Source of the DNA: Entomohabitans teleogrylli
GTDB taxonomy: Bacteria; Pseudomonadota; Gammaproteobacteria; Enterobacterales; Enterobacteriaceae
NCBI RefSeq assembly: GCF_001484765.1
Contig: NZ_KQ947380.1
Span: 124,001 to 188,000, forward strand
Direction of reading: 5' to 3'
Length of the DNA: 64,000 nt
In this document: positions 6,802-15,331 of the stretch, in pieces
Position numbering within the stretch: position 1 is the stretch's first letter
Layout: each line of letters begins with the position of its first letter
Position numbers and translations under genes: made by a program
The notes under the pieces: model-generated
Told to the model about the DNA's origin: nothing
Database searches by the model: none
Seen by the model: only the letters and a program-made list of their open reading frames with translations

Positions 6802-8994
6802 ATGAACTTTCCGCACATCACGCTGGTTCAGGCCGGATTACTGGCGGCGCTGGGATTCAGCGCCACACTGGCTGCCGCGCCGTCGCAGTTTGAACATTTT
6901 ATTACCCGTGAAGGGGCGCAATTAATGGACGGCGGACAGGTGTTCCGCTTCGCCGGGATTCATGCGCCGGAGTTGCACCGTATTGAGGACGATGCCCGCG
7001 GCGTCTGTAAGGCGGATCCGCGCGGCTGGGGTCAGTATTTTAAATGGCCGACGCCGCAGGAGCAGGAAAACTGGATTAAAGCGATTGTTCAGACCGGCAC
7101 CCGGGCCCAGCGCGTTTATGTGCTTTCTGTGGCTCAGGAAAACGACCCCGCCTGCGGCCGCGAGACTCATATTCTGGCGCCGGACACGCCGGACGGTATG
7201 CCGCGCCTCAATGAAACCGCGATGAAGGTCTATGACAATATGATCGCCGAGGCCGACAAACAGGGGCTGCGCCTGATTTTGCCGTTTATCGACCACTGGT
7301 GGTGGTGGGGAGGCCGCGAACAGCTGGCGGCCTTCTACCATGAAAAAGCCGAGGATTTTTATCGCACTGACAGTAAAACTTACCGGGCGTATCAGGACAT
7401 TATCCGCCAGGTGATTACCCGCACCAATACGGTTACTGGTCGTCCCTACTATGACGAAAAGGCGATTATGGCCTGGGAGACCGGTAATGAGCTGGAAGAC
7501 ACCAATGCCGGCTTTCTGCAACAGACCGCGGCGTGGATAAAAAAGTGGGCGCCGCATCAACTGGTGGTGGACGGTACCTATAAAAAAATCAACCCGTTTG
7601 CGGTCGATGATCCGAATGTCGATATCGTCAGTAACCACTACTACACCAACGCCGGCAATAACCATCCTGAACAGGTGAAGCAGGACTTACAGGCCATCGG
7701 CGGCAAAAAAGTCTACCTGGTGGGAGAATTCGGTCTGCTCGACAGCAAAGAGCTGGACGCCATTATGCAGGCCATTGTTCACACCCGGGTTAACGGCGCT
7801 CAGGCGGCGGGGGGGCTGATCTGGGGATTTCGCGGTCACCGCCACGATGGCGGTTTCTACTGGCATAAAGAGTATACCGGTCACTACAGCTATCACCTGC
7901 CGGGGTTCCCGAAAGAGGGGGCGGCAAACCAGGAGATGGAGGTGGTGGATCTGGTGCGTAAGGCGTCGGCTCAACTGGCCGGTCTGGAGACTGTGCCGCC
8001 GCTGCCGGTGCCGGAGGCGCCGCGACTGCGCGAAGCGACATCGCCGTTCGCCATTAACTGGATGGGGTCGGCGGTAGGGCGTTACTACGATGTTGAACGG
8101 GCGGTAGCGGCCAGCGGGCCCTGGCAGATGGTGGGGAAAGGGATCTCTGACGGCGTTAACGAGTGGAACCCGGCGCAGCAGGCGCTGTTTCGCGACGACT
8201 ATCAGGCGCTGGAGCTGGGGAAAACGTATTACTACCGGGTGATCGCCAGTAACGAATCCGGCCAGTCGGCCCCGTCGAATGTCATTGCCGTGACCCATAA
8301 CCGGGAAAATCAGGCGCCGCAGGTGACGCTGGCGACCAGCGCCCGCACGACGCTGGATCGCGGGATTACCCTGGAGGCGCAGTGGCGCGATGACGGCCTG
8401 CCGACGCCGCAGGTCGCCACGCGCTGGAGCAGCGAGGCCCGCGAAGTCCATTTCTGCCAACCCGATAGCGCCGTCACCCGGGCGTGGTTCAGCGAGCCCG
8501 GCAGCTATCCGTTAACCTTCAGCGCCGACGACGGCCTGCAGACGACCGCCAAAACCCTGACCGTCACCGTCGATCGGGCCGGCGGCGCGCTCCCGGATGA
8601 TTTCTGCCGCTTCAGCTCCGACACGCTGACGGCGGCGCAGGGGACCATTCACGCCGTCGCCGCCGATGAAAACCCGCTGGTAGTGGATAACGACGGATTC
8701 CTCGGCCCCTTCGCTCATGACGGCGATCGGGTCGACTGGCAGATAGACGCGCCGTGGGAAGGACGCTATCAGGTACAGCTGACTTTCAGCGGTAAGTGGG
8801 GCGGCAAGAAAAACTCGCTACAGGTGAATGACGAAGCGCCGCAGGCCATTGAATTTCCGCAGACCGATGAACAAGGCCAGACCCTGAACATACCAGTAGT
8901 CCTGAAGCAGGGCGGCAATACGCTGCGCTTCGGCAAGTTTGCCGGCGACTGGGGATACATGTTTGTGAAGTCCATTCAGGTAACGGCGCAGTAG
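6802..8994 (+). CDS. secreted GH5-type endo-glycanase (mannanase/cellulase family) with C-terminal FN3-like and CBM-like domains
   Basis: 730 residues. A signal peptide covers about 1-26 (TLAAA, then PSQF). The catalytic TIM barrel spans about 30-390: the proton donor is Glu230 in AWETGNEL, the active-site His is in SNHYY (279), and the nucleophile is Glu309 in LVGEFG, all in the GH5 (clan A) order. Residues about 400-498 look like a fibronectin type III domain (GKTYYYRVIASNESGQSAPS), about 500-598 like an Ig/PKD-type domain, and about 600-730 like a jelly-roll carbohydrate-binding module of the CBM35 kind. The barrel looks most like endo-beta-mannanases to me, but subfamily and substrate are inferred. 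It would act in the periplasm or outside the cell and release oligosaccharides for the porin encoded just upstream. Confidence 0.82.
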   Translation: MNFPHITLVQAGLLAALGFSATLAAAPSQFEHFITREGAQLMDGGQVFRFAGIHAPELHRIEDDARGVCKADPRGWGQYFKWPTPQEQENWIKAIVQTGTRAQRVYVLSVAQENDPACGRETHILAPDTPDGMPRLNETAMKVYDNMIAEADKQGLRLILPFIDHWWWWGGREQLAAFYHEKAEDFYRTDSKTYRAYQDIIRQVITRTNTVTGRPYYDEKAIMAWETGNELEDTNAGFLQQTAAWIKKWAPHQLVVDGTYKKINPFAVDDPNVDIVSNHYYTNAGNNHPEQVKQDLQAIGGKKVYLVGEFGLLDSKELDAIMQAIVHTRVNGAQAAGGLIWGFRGHRHDGGFYWHKEYTGHYSYHLPGFPKEGAANQEMEVVDLVRKASAQLAGLETVPPLPVPEAPRLREATSPFAINWMGSAVGRYYDVERAVAASGPWQMVGKGISDGVNEWNPAQQALFRDDYQALELGKTYYYRVIASNESGQSAPSNVIAVTHNRENQAPQVTLATSARTTLDRGITLEAQWRDDGLPTPQVATRWSSEAREVHFCQPDSAVTRAWFSEPGSYPLTFSADDGLQTTAKTLTVTVDRAGGALPDDFCRFSSDTLTAAQGTIHAVAADENPLVVDNDGFLGPFAHDGDRVDWQIDAPWEGRYQVQLTFSGKWGGKKNSLQVNDEAPQAIEFPQTDEQGQTLNIPVVLKQGGNTLRFGKFAGDWGYMFVKSIQVTAQ

Positions 8995-9129
8995 CCGATT
9001 CGCGTTGCGTCCTGTGGGGCGCGGCGCAGACAGCAATCATTTTCAGCTCGGGCCCGGAACGCGGTAAAGGCGCGCTTTCTGGCGCCCGGCCAGTTATTCA
9101 GCGTCGAACGGCGCTTTTCAGGAGGTAAT

Positions 9130-10533
9130 ATGACGACATATTCGTTTCCGGATCATTTTCTATGGGGCGCCGCGGCATCCGGCCCGCAGACCGAGGGGGC
9201 CGCCGACAAACCGCACCGCTCTATCTGGGATCGCTGGGCGCAGCAACAGCCGGAACGTTTTTATCACGGCGTCGGACCGCAGACTGTATGCGATACGCTG
9301 CACCGCTTCCGCGAGGATGTCGCGCTAATGAAGCGCACCGGGTTTAATTCATTCCGCACCTCTATCCAGTGGTCGCGGCTGATCGACGATTTTGACAGTG
9401 GAACCGCTAACCCGCAGGCAGTACGTTTTTATCATGACTACTTTGATGAAATGATCGCCAACGGCATCGAACCGATGGTTAATCTGTACCATTTCGATAT
9501 GCCGGAGGCGTTACAGGAGCAGTACGGCGGCTTTGAATCGAAACACGTGGTCGAGCGCTTTGCCCGCTATGCGCGTACCGCTTTTGAACTGTTTGGCCGC
9601 AAAGTGAAGTACTGGACCACTTTCAATGAGCCGATCGTCCCGGTGGAGGGGGGCTATCTGTATGATTTCCACTACCCGTGTAAACGCGACGGACGGCTGG
9701 CGGCGCAGGTCGGGTTCAACATTATGCTGGCCCACGCCAGAGCCGTCGCGGTGTTCCGCGAAATGGCGTTGCCCGGGGAGATCGGCATCGTACTGAACCT
9801 GACGCCGTCCTACACCCGCAGCGCATCGCCGGAGGATCGTCAAGCCGCCTGGTATGCCGATTTGCTGTTTAACCGCAGCTTTCTCGATCCGCTGGTAAAA
9901 CATGAGTTTCCCAAAGCGCTGTGCGAAATCCTCGCTTCGCACCAGTGCCTGCCGCAGGCCAGTCAGGCGGAGATAGCGGAGATTGTTGGTTCGCGCGTCG
10001 ATTTTCTCGGGGTCAATTACTATGTGCCGCGCCGGGTGAAAGCCCGGGAAAGCGACTATGCGCTGGATTACTTTACGCCGGAGTACTATTTCGAAAATTA
10101 TGTGGATCCCGCCGGGCGCTTTAACCCATACCGCGACAATAACGAGATCCTGCCGCAGGCTATCTACGACATTGCCGCCAACATTCGCGACAACTACGGC
10201 AATATTAAGTGGTATCTGGCGGAGATCGGTATTGCCATGGATTTACAGTCGGAAGGGCCGGTACAGGACAATGGGGTGATTGATGACCGTTTCCGCACCG
10301 GGTTGTTGCAGGAACACCTGGTGGAGCTGCATCGGGCCATCGCCGACGGCGCTAACTGCTTTGGCGTTCATCACTGGACGTTTATTGATAACTGGTCGTG
10401 GATCAATGCCTTTAAACGCCGCTACGGTTTTTACCGCCTCGATCTCGAAAGCGGCGAACGGCAGATTAAGCAGAATGCCCTGTGGTTTCGCGATCTGGCG
10501 CTGACCAATCAGTTCACGCTGCCGGACTCATAA
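9130..10533 (+). CDS. GH1 6-phospho-beta-glycosidase
   Basis: 467 residues, the usual GH1 length, with no signal peptide, so cytoplasmic. The acid/base is Glu167 in YWTTFNEP. The nucleophile should be Glu365 in WYLAEIGIAM, where the common ITENG is changed. Near the C-terminus the stretch DNWSWINAFKRRYGF replaces the DNFEW of free beta-glucosidases. It aligns with the phosphate-binding Ser/Lys/Tyr region of 6-phospho-beta-galactosidase LacG, with Ser423 and Tyr432 kept and the Lys position Arg beside a Lys. So it probably splits a PTS-phosphorylated disaccharide into a hexose 6-phosphate and a free hexose. A strong AGGAGG precedes the ATG. A 135-bp gap separates it from the GH5 gene, and a terminator follows. 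Confidence 0.9.
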   Translation: MTTYSFPDHFLWGAAASGPQTEGAADKPHRSIWDRWAQQQPERFYHGVGPQTVCDTLHRFREDVALMKRTGFNSFRTSIQWSRLIDDFDSGTANPQAVRFYHDYFDEMIANGIEPMVNLYHFDMPEALQEQYGGFESKHVVERFARYARTAFELFGRKVKYWTTFNEPIVPVEGGYLYDFHYPCKRDGRLAAQVGFNIMLAHARAVAVFREMALPGEIGIVLNLTPSYTRSASPEDRQAAWYADLLFNRSFLDPLVKHEFPKALCEILASHQCLPQASQAEIAEIVGSRVDFLGVNYYVPRRVKARESDYALDYFTPEYYFENYVDPAGRFNPYRDNNEILPQAIYDIAANIRDNYGNIKWYLAEIGIAMDLQSEGPVQDNGVIDDRFRTGLLQEHLVELHRAIADGANCFGVHHWTFIDNWSWINAFKRRYGFYRLDLESGERQIKQNALWFRDLALTNQFTLPDS

Positions 10534-10544
10534 CCCTGGCGGCA

Positions 10545-10575
10545 ACGGGCGGCGGCGTCCTGCCGCCCGTCATTT
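10545..10575. terminator. terminator between convergent GH1 and olsF-like genes
   Basis: A 9-bp perfect stem (ACGGGCGGC / GCCGCCCGT) with an 8-nt loop is followed by CATTTTA on the plus strand. It fills the 41-bp gap between the convergent genes. Confidence 0.7.
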
Positions 10576-12287
10576 TACAATGCCGGCGCGTCGTGCTGCG
10601 CCGGGTGATGTACCGCAATATAGCGCTGATAGCGCGATGTCTTCAGGCGGGTCAAATCCACCACTACCAGTCCGTCGATACAGTCGTTGAAGGCCGGATC
10701 GCTGCCAAAATCCATAAACTGCACACCGCCCGGTTCGCAGAGTTCGGAATACTGTTTATAGAGCGGGGGAATGCCGCAGCCCAGATTGCCAAGCAGGCTT
10801 TTCAGGCGCGCCAGATCTTCATGGTAATCCAGACCGGCGAATTGTTGCAGGGTTTCCGGCAGCGATGAAGGCCATGGACGGCGGGAGGCGGCCCGCGGCG
10901 AATCCGCCGGGAACCAGCGCCGGTAAAAGGCGACCAGCAGTTCCCGGGCGCCCTGCGGCAGCCCGCCGGAAATCGAGACCGGGCCAAACAGATAGCGATA
11001 GTCCGGATGGCGCGCCAGCCAGGCGCCGATGCCGATCCACAGGTAGTCCAGCCCGCGTTTACCCCAGTAGCGCGGCTGTATAAAACTGCGCCCCAGCTCA
11101 ATGCCCTGCTGGAGGACCGGCGCCATAGCGGCGTCATAGTGGAAAAGACTGTGGCTGTACAGGCTGGACGGGTCGCGTCCGGCGGTGGGGGTGAAGCGAT
11201 AGGCGCCGACAATCTCAAGATCCACGTCGTCCCACAGGATCAGGTGCAGATAGTCATCGTCATAGCGGTCGATATCGCGGCGCCGGCCGCTGCCTTCGCC
11301 CACTGCCCGGAAGGCGATTTCGCGCAGTCGCCCCAGCTCGCGCAGAATTGGCGCTTCTTCCGCGCCGTTACGCTGCCACAGCCAGATGATTTTTCCATCC
11401 GGGGTTTTCCCCAGACACTCGCATTCCGCCAGCGCCTGGCGTAGCCGGGCGCGATCTTCCGGGCGGGCAATGGCGCATTCGCTGGTCAGCGGCCCCTTTT
11501 GCCCCTTACCCAGCGCCAGAGTTTGCTGACGGAACTGGCGGGCCAGATCGTGCAGCGGCGTGTTACTGTGGCTGTCGCGCCAGGGAATACGTTCGCCGAC
11601 GCGAATCGTCAGGCGGGCGCCGCGCTGGCGGAACATCTCGCGGATCAGCAACAGCATCGCCAGCGTCGGTGAGATCAGCGCCGAGGCGTAAAACCACGGG
11701 CTGTTATGTCCGCGGATATGTACCGGCACGATAGTGGCGCGCTGTTTGCGCGCCGCTTTGAGAAAGCCGGTATTCCACGCTTTGTCTTCAATACCGCGTC
11801 CGGTCAGGCGCGATACTTCCCCTGCGGGAAAGAAGATCAGCACGCCGCCGTTGGCCAGATGCTGGTGGATACGGTCAATGGCGTCGCGCTGGGTGCGGTT
11901 GTTGAGGTTATCGACCGGGATAAACAGCGATGCCAGCGGTTGCAGATGCGTAAGAATGCGGTTAGCGACGATTTTCACATCACGCCGTATCCGCGACAGG
12001 GCATACAGCAGCGCCAGTCCGTCAGCGGTGCCGGTGGGGTGATTGGCGACAATCACCACCGGGCCGCGGGCCGGAATTTGCTCCAGATCCCGCTCGGCGA
12101 TATCGCAGCGAATCTGCAGGTGTTCCAGCACCTGCTCCACCATATCGAGCCCCTTCAGATGTTGATGACGGGCGGCGAAATCCTGAAACTCCTGCTCGTG
12201 GAGTAGCCCGCGCAGCAGCCGGCTCTGCCAGGGGGATGGTTTACGCCGGGGATACAGCTCGTCGAGAACGTTATCAAGACTAAACAT
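10575..12287 (-). CDS. olsF: bifunctional acyltransferase, candidate ornithine-lipid synthase OlsF
   Basis: 570 residues in two domains. Residues about 30-260 are a PlsC/hemolysin-type O-acyltransferase: His83 and Asp89 in NHPTGTADG and the FPAGEVSR motif (153-160). Residues about 285-560 match the OlsB-type N-acyltransferase (GNAT/hemolysin) fold: LRELGRLREIAFRAVGEGSG, then HLILWD and EIVGAYRFTP. This order (OlsA-like first, OlsB-like second) and length are those of OlsF, described in Serratia, which makes ornithine lipids by N- then O-acylation at the inner membrane. The symbol is given by domain layout, not by alignment; a glutamine-lipid or other aminolipid product is possible. It stands alone between the sugar locus and hemB, with GGAGA before the ATG. 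Confidence 0.72.
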   Translation of the reverse strand: MFSLDNVLDELYPRRKPSPWQSRLLRGLLHEQEFQDFAARHQHLKGLDMVEQVLEHLQIRCDIAERDLEQIPARGPVVIVANHPTGTADGLALLYALSRIRRDVKIVANRILTHLQPLASLFIPVDNLNNRTQRDAIDRIHQHLANGGVLIFFPAGEVSRLTGRGIEDKAWNTGFLKAARKQRATIVPVHIRGHNSPWFYASALISPTLAMLLLIREMFRQRGARLTIRVGERIPWRDSHSNTPLHDLARQFRQQTLALGKGQKGPLTSECAIARPEDRARLRQALAECECLGKTPDGKIIWLWQRNGAEEAPILRELGRLREIAFRAVGEGSGRRRDIDRYDDDYLHLILWDDVDLEIVGAYRFTPTAGRDPSSLYSHSLFHYDAAMAPVLQQGIELGRSFIQPRYWGKRGLDYLWIGIGAWLARHPDYRYLFGPVSISGGLPQGARELLVAFYRRWFPADSPRAASRRPWPSSLPETLQQFAGLDYHEDLARLKSLLGNLGCGIPPLYKQYSELCEPGGVQFMDFGSDPAFNDCIDGLVVVDLTRLKTSRYQRYIAVHHPAQHDAPAL

Positions 12288-12383
12288 GTTGGCGTCTCCT
12301 GCGCTTTTTGCGGGAACCTTAACCGCTGCAGATGACGCCAGGATGGCGATTATATGACGCTATTGTCACAGCCGGAGAGTTTG

Positions 12384-12405
12384 CTGCGCGGCGTTGACCG
12401 CGCAG
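12384..12405 (-). terminator. stem-loop downstream of hemB
   Basis: A perfect 8-bp stem (CTGCGCGG / CCGCGCAG) with a 6-nt loop starts 14 bp after the hemB stop on the minus strand. No strong T run follows, so termination is only likely. Confidence 0.45.
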
Positions 12406-12418
12406 CGGGGGGAGATCA

Positions 12419-13396
12419 TCAGAGGATTTTCTTTTCGGCCAGATCGAGGGCGAAATAGCTGAAGATCAGATCGGCGCCGGCGCGTTTGATGGCGCCGAGA
12501 CTTTCCAGCACCACATTGCGCTCATCAATAGCGCCCGCCTGGGCGGCGAATTTAATCATCGCGTATTCGCCGCTTACCTGGTAGGCCGCCAGCGGCAGGT
12601 TGGTCTGTTCGCGGATTTCGCGCAGCACGTCCAGGTAGGCGCCGGCCGGTTTCACCATCAACGCGTCGGCACCCTGGGCTTCATCCAGCAGCGATTCGCG
12701 GATCGCCTCGCGGCGGTTCATCGGGTTCATCTGATAGGTTTTACGATCGCCTTTCAGCGCAGTGCCGGCCGCTTCGCGGAACGGGCCGTAAAACGATGAC
12801 GCGAATTTGGTGGAGTAAGACATGATGGCGGTATCGGTGAAGCCGGCGGCGTCCAGCGCCTGGCGGATGGCCTGTACCTGGCCGTCCATCGCCGCGGACG
12901 GCGCGATAAAGTCGGCGCCGGCGCGGGCGGCGACCACCGCCTGTTTGCCGAGGTTTTTCAGCGTGGCGTCGTTATCCACGCCGTGCTCGCACAGTACCCC
13001 GCAGTGACCGTGGCTGGTGTATTCGCAAAAGCAGGTGTCGGACATCACGATCATTTCCGGCACTGTCTGTTTGCAGATTCGCGACATCCGCGCCACCAGA
13101 CCGTCCTCATTCCAGGTATCGCTGCCGGTGTCGTCGGTATGGTGCGAGATGCCGAAGGTCATCACCGAGCGGATACCGGCGTTGGCGATGCGCTCAATTT
13201 CATACGCCAGGCGTTTTTCCGGAATGCGCATCACTCCGGGCATCGCTTCAATGGGCTTGTAATCATCCAGACCTTCTTCAACGAAAATAGGCAATACCAG
13301 ATCGTTTAGCGTCAGGGTGGTTTCTTCAAACAGCGCGCGCATGGCGGCAGAGCGGCGCAGGCGGCGGGGGCGGCTAATGAGTGAAAAGTCTGACAT
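12419..13396 (-). CDS. hemB: porphobilinogen synthase (delta-aminolevulinate dehydratase)
   Basis: 325 residues. It condenses two 5-aminolevulinate molecules to porphobilinogen in heme synthesis, as a cytoplasmic octamer. The zinc-binding Cys-rich loop [15 protein letters not shown], the first Schiff-base-region lysine in YSTKFAS and the catalytic lysine in [10 protein letters not shown] are all present. The N-terminus ([18 protein letters not shown]) is typical of enterobacterial HemB. It is a single gene, as in E. coli. Confidence 0.98.
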   Translation of the reverse strand: MSDFSLISRPRRLRRSAAMRALFEETTLTLNDLVLPIFVEEGLDDYKPIEAMPGVMRIPEKRLAYEIERIANAGIRSVMTFGISHHTDDTGSDTWNEDGLVARMSRICKQTVPEMIVMSDTCFCEYTSHGHCGVLCEHGVDNDATLKNLGKQAVVAARAGADFIAPSAAMDGQVQAIRQALDAAGFTDTAIMSYSTKFASSFYGPFREAAGTALKGDRKTYQMNPMNRREAIRESLLDEAQGADALMVKPAGAYLDVLREIREQTNLPLAAYQVSGEYAMIKFAAQAGAIDERNVVLESLGAIKRAGADLIFSYFALDLAEKKIL

Positions 13397-13668
13397 AGCT
13401 TGGCTTCTTTTCTGAATGAGTGTGGTCGCTATCTTACCCGATTTTAACCTGCGGCGGTTTGCGTTTATTGTCGCGGCGTACCCGTCGTGACGCGCCGCGG
13501 ACAGCGCGCCCGGATGTTCATCAGCGCTAAAAAAACAGAAAATTCATTAGATTACATTCTGAATTGCTGGCTTAACTTTCGCCGGGTAAGCGATATATTG
13601 GCAGATTCAGAGCGTAAATAGATAAGAACTATTTACATAATGGGTAAATGACGAGCGAGGGATCGACG

Positions 13669-14682
13669 ATGAAAGCAGCGGTGGTGAATAAAGATCACAG
13701 TGTGGATGTGGTGGAGAAACAGTTGCGCCCGCTGGCGCACGGCGAGGCGTTACTGAAGATGGTGTGCTGCGGGGTTTGCCACACCGACCTGCACGTTAAG
13801 AACGGCGATTTCGGCGATAAAACCGGCGTCACGCTGGGCCATGAGGGCATTGGGATAGTGACCGCCGTTGGCCCCGGAGTGAGCTCCCTGAAGCCGGGCG
13901 ATCGGGCCAGCGTGGCGTGGTTTTATCAGGGTTGCGGCCACTGTGAATACTGTACTTCCGGGAATGAAACCCTGTGCCGTGAGGTGAAAAATGCCGGCTA
14001 CAGCGTGGATGGCGGTATGGCGGAAGAGTGTATTATCGTGGCCGATTATGCGGTGAAAGTCCCGGACGGGCTGGACTCCGCCGCCGCCAGCAGCATTACC
14101 TGCGCCGGAGTGACTACCTATAAAGCCGTGAAAATTTCCGCTATCGCCCCCGGGCAGTGGATTGCCATTTATGGCCTCGGCGGGCTGGGGAATCTGGCGC
14201 TACAGTACGCGAAAAATGTCTTTAACGCTAAAGTGATCGCGGTGGACGTAAATGACGCTCAACTGCGGCTTGCCCGCGAAATGGGGGCGGATCTGGTGGT
14301 TAACTCCGCCAGTGAGGACGCGGCGCAAGTCATTCAGGCGCAGACCGGAGGCGCCCATGCGGCGGTAGTCACCGCCGTGGCGAAGGTTGCTTTCAATTCC
14401 GCGGTTGATGCGGTGCGCGCCGGTGGCCGGGTGGTGGCCGTCGGTTTGCCGCCGGAAGCGATGAGTCTGGATATCCCACGGCTGGTGCTGGACGGTATTC
14501 AGGTGGTTGGTTCGCTGGTCGGTACCCGTCAGGATCTGGCGGAGGCGTTTCAGTTCGCCGCCGAAGGCAAGGTGGCGCCAAAGGTGGCGCGCCGCCCGCT
14601 TGAAGACATTAACGCCATTTTCCATGAAATGGAGCAGGGGAAAATTCAGGGACGGATGGTGATCGACTTCGCTCGCCGTTAA
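13669..14682 (+). CDS. adhP: zinc-dependent alcohol dehydrogenase, propanol-preferring
   Basis: 337 residues, a medium-chain Zn-dependent dehydrogenase. The catalytic zinc ligands are in [15 protein letters not shown] and LGHEGIG. The structural zinc site is the run of four Cys in [16 protein letters not shown]. The nucleotide-binding loop is [14 protein letters not shown]. It oxidises short primary alcohols with NAD+. The start at 13669 has GAGGGA upstream and matches the AdhP N-terminus [10 protein letters not shown]; seven more codons upstream are open but unlikely. A small AraC-type regulator is encoded convergently 25 bp downstream and could control it. Confidence 0.93.
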   Translation: MKAAVVNKDHSVDVVEKQLRPLAHGEALLKMVCCGVCHTDLHVKNGDFGDKTGVTLGHEGIGIVTAVGPGVSSLKPGDRASVAWFYQGCGHCEYCTSGNETLCREVKNAGYSVDGGMAEECIIVADYAVKVPDGLDSAAASSITCAGVTTYKAVKISAIAPGQWIAIYGLGGLGNLALQYAKNVFNAKVIAVDVNDAQLRLAREMGADLVVNSASEDAAQVIQAQTGGAHAAVVTAVAKVAFNSAVDAVRAGGRVVAVGLPPEAMSLDIPRLVLDGIQVVGSLVGTRQDLAEAFQFAAEGKVAPKVARRPLEDINAIFHEMEQGKIQGRMVIDFARR

Positions 14683-14694
14683 GCCGCGCAGCAT

Positions 14695-14723
14695 CGCCTG
14701 TGATCGCTCAGGGATCACAGGCG
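14695..14723. terminator. stem-loop at the convergent ends of adhP and the AraC-type gene
   Basis: A perfect 11-bp stem (CGCCTGTGATC / GATCACAGGCG) has a 7-nt loop. It begins 12 bp after the adhP stop and includes the stop codon of the AraC-type gene on the other strand. No T run follows, so its strength as a terminator is uncertain. Confidence 0.45.
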
Positions 14724-15136
14724 CCTTCCGGCTCCGGTAACTGGAAGCAGGCTCTGCAACTGGCGCAAATCTTTTTAGCGTCCAGATTGTCAAAGCTGGG
14801 GTCTTTACGGATCCGGCACTGGGATGGGGTACAGCGCATTACCTGTTTAAAGGTGCGGGTGTAAGACTGCTGGGAGCTGAAGCCATATTTATCGGCAATG
14901 GAAACAATACTGCGTGAACTGTATTTCAGATCGTGAATCGAACGTAATAATCTGGCATTGCGGATATAGCTGGCGGCAGTAATCGACATTTGTGCGTGGA
15001 ACAGGCGCTGAAAATGCCATTTAGAATAACCGGTCTTTTTAGCCAGATCGTCAAGCGTAAGTTTTTCGCAAAGATGTTCTTCAATCCATTCCAGGGTTTG
15101 TTCCACAACGCTCGTGGAGAAACTGTCCCTCTTCAT
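14708..15136 (-). CDS. small AraC/XylS-family regulator (MarA/SoxS type) with Cys-rich tail
   Basis: 142 residues, essentially only the two helix-turn-helix DNA-binding domain of the MarA/SoxS/RamA kind (LAKKTGYSKWHFQRLF at 31-46 and the second motif IADKYGFSSQQSYTRTFK at 80-97). Unlike MarA or SoxS it has about 30 extra C-terminal residues with cysteines at 124, 127, 130 and 140 (CASCRAC, then GAC), besides Cys23, Cys102 and Cys107. The spaced Cys could bind metal or sense redox or electrophiles; that is inference. It faces adhP tail to tail. I do not recognise a named gene. Confidence 0.85.
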   Translation of the reverse strand: MKRDSFSTSVVEQTLEWIEEHLCEKLTLDDLAKKTGYSKWHFQRLFHAQMSITAASYIRNARLLRSIHDLKYSSRSIVSIADKYGFSSQQSYTRTFKQVMRCTPSQCRIRKDPSFDNLDAKKICASCRACFQLPEPEGACDP

Positions 15137-15331
15137 CCTGTATCTCTCTCCTCAGAATCTGCCAGGGGCAGACCCTTATCTCCTTGTATCCTTAGTGGTA
15201 ATTATGCTTCAGATTTTTCTTGGTTGTGGATTAATTCCTAAGAATTTGGTCAGTTTATCTTTGTTTTTGTAAATCAATGTATGTCTGCCGGTATTAACCG
15301 GCAGAGAGGCGGCAGAAAAAGTCGAGCGGAA

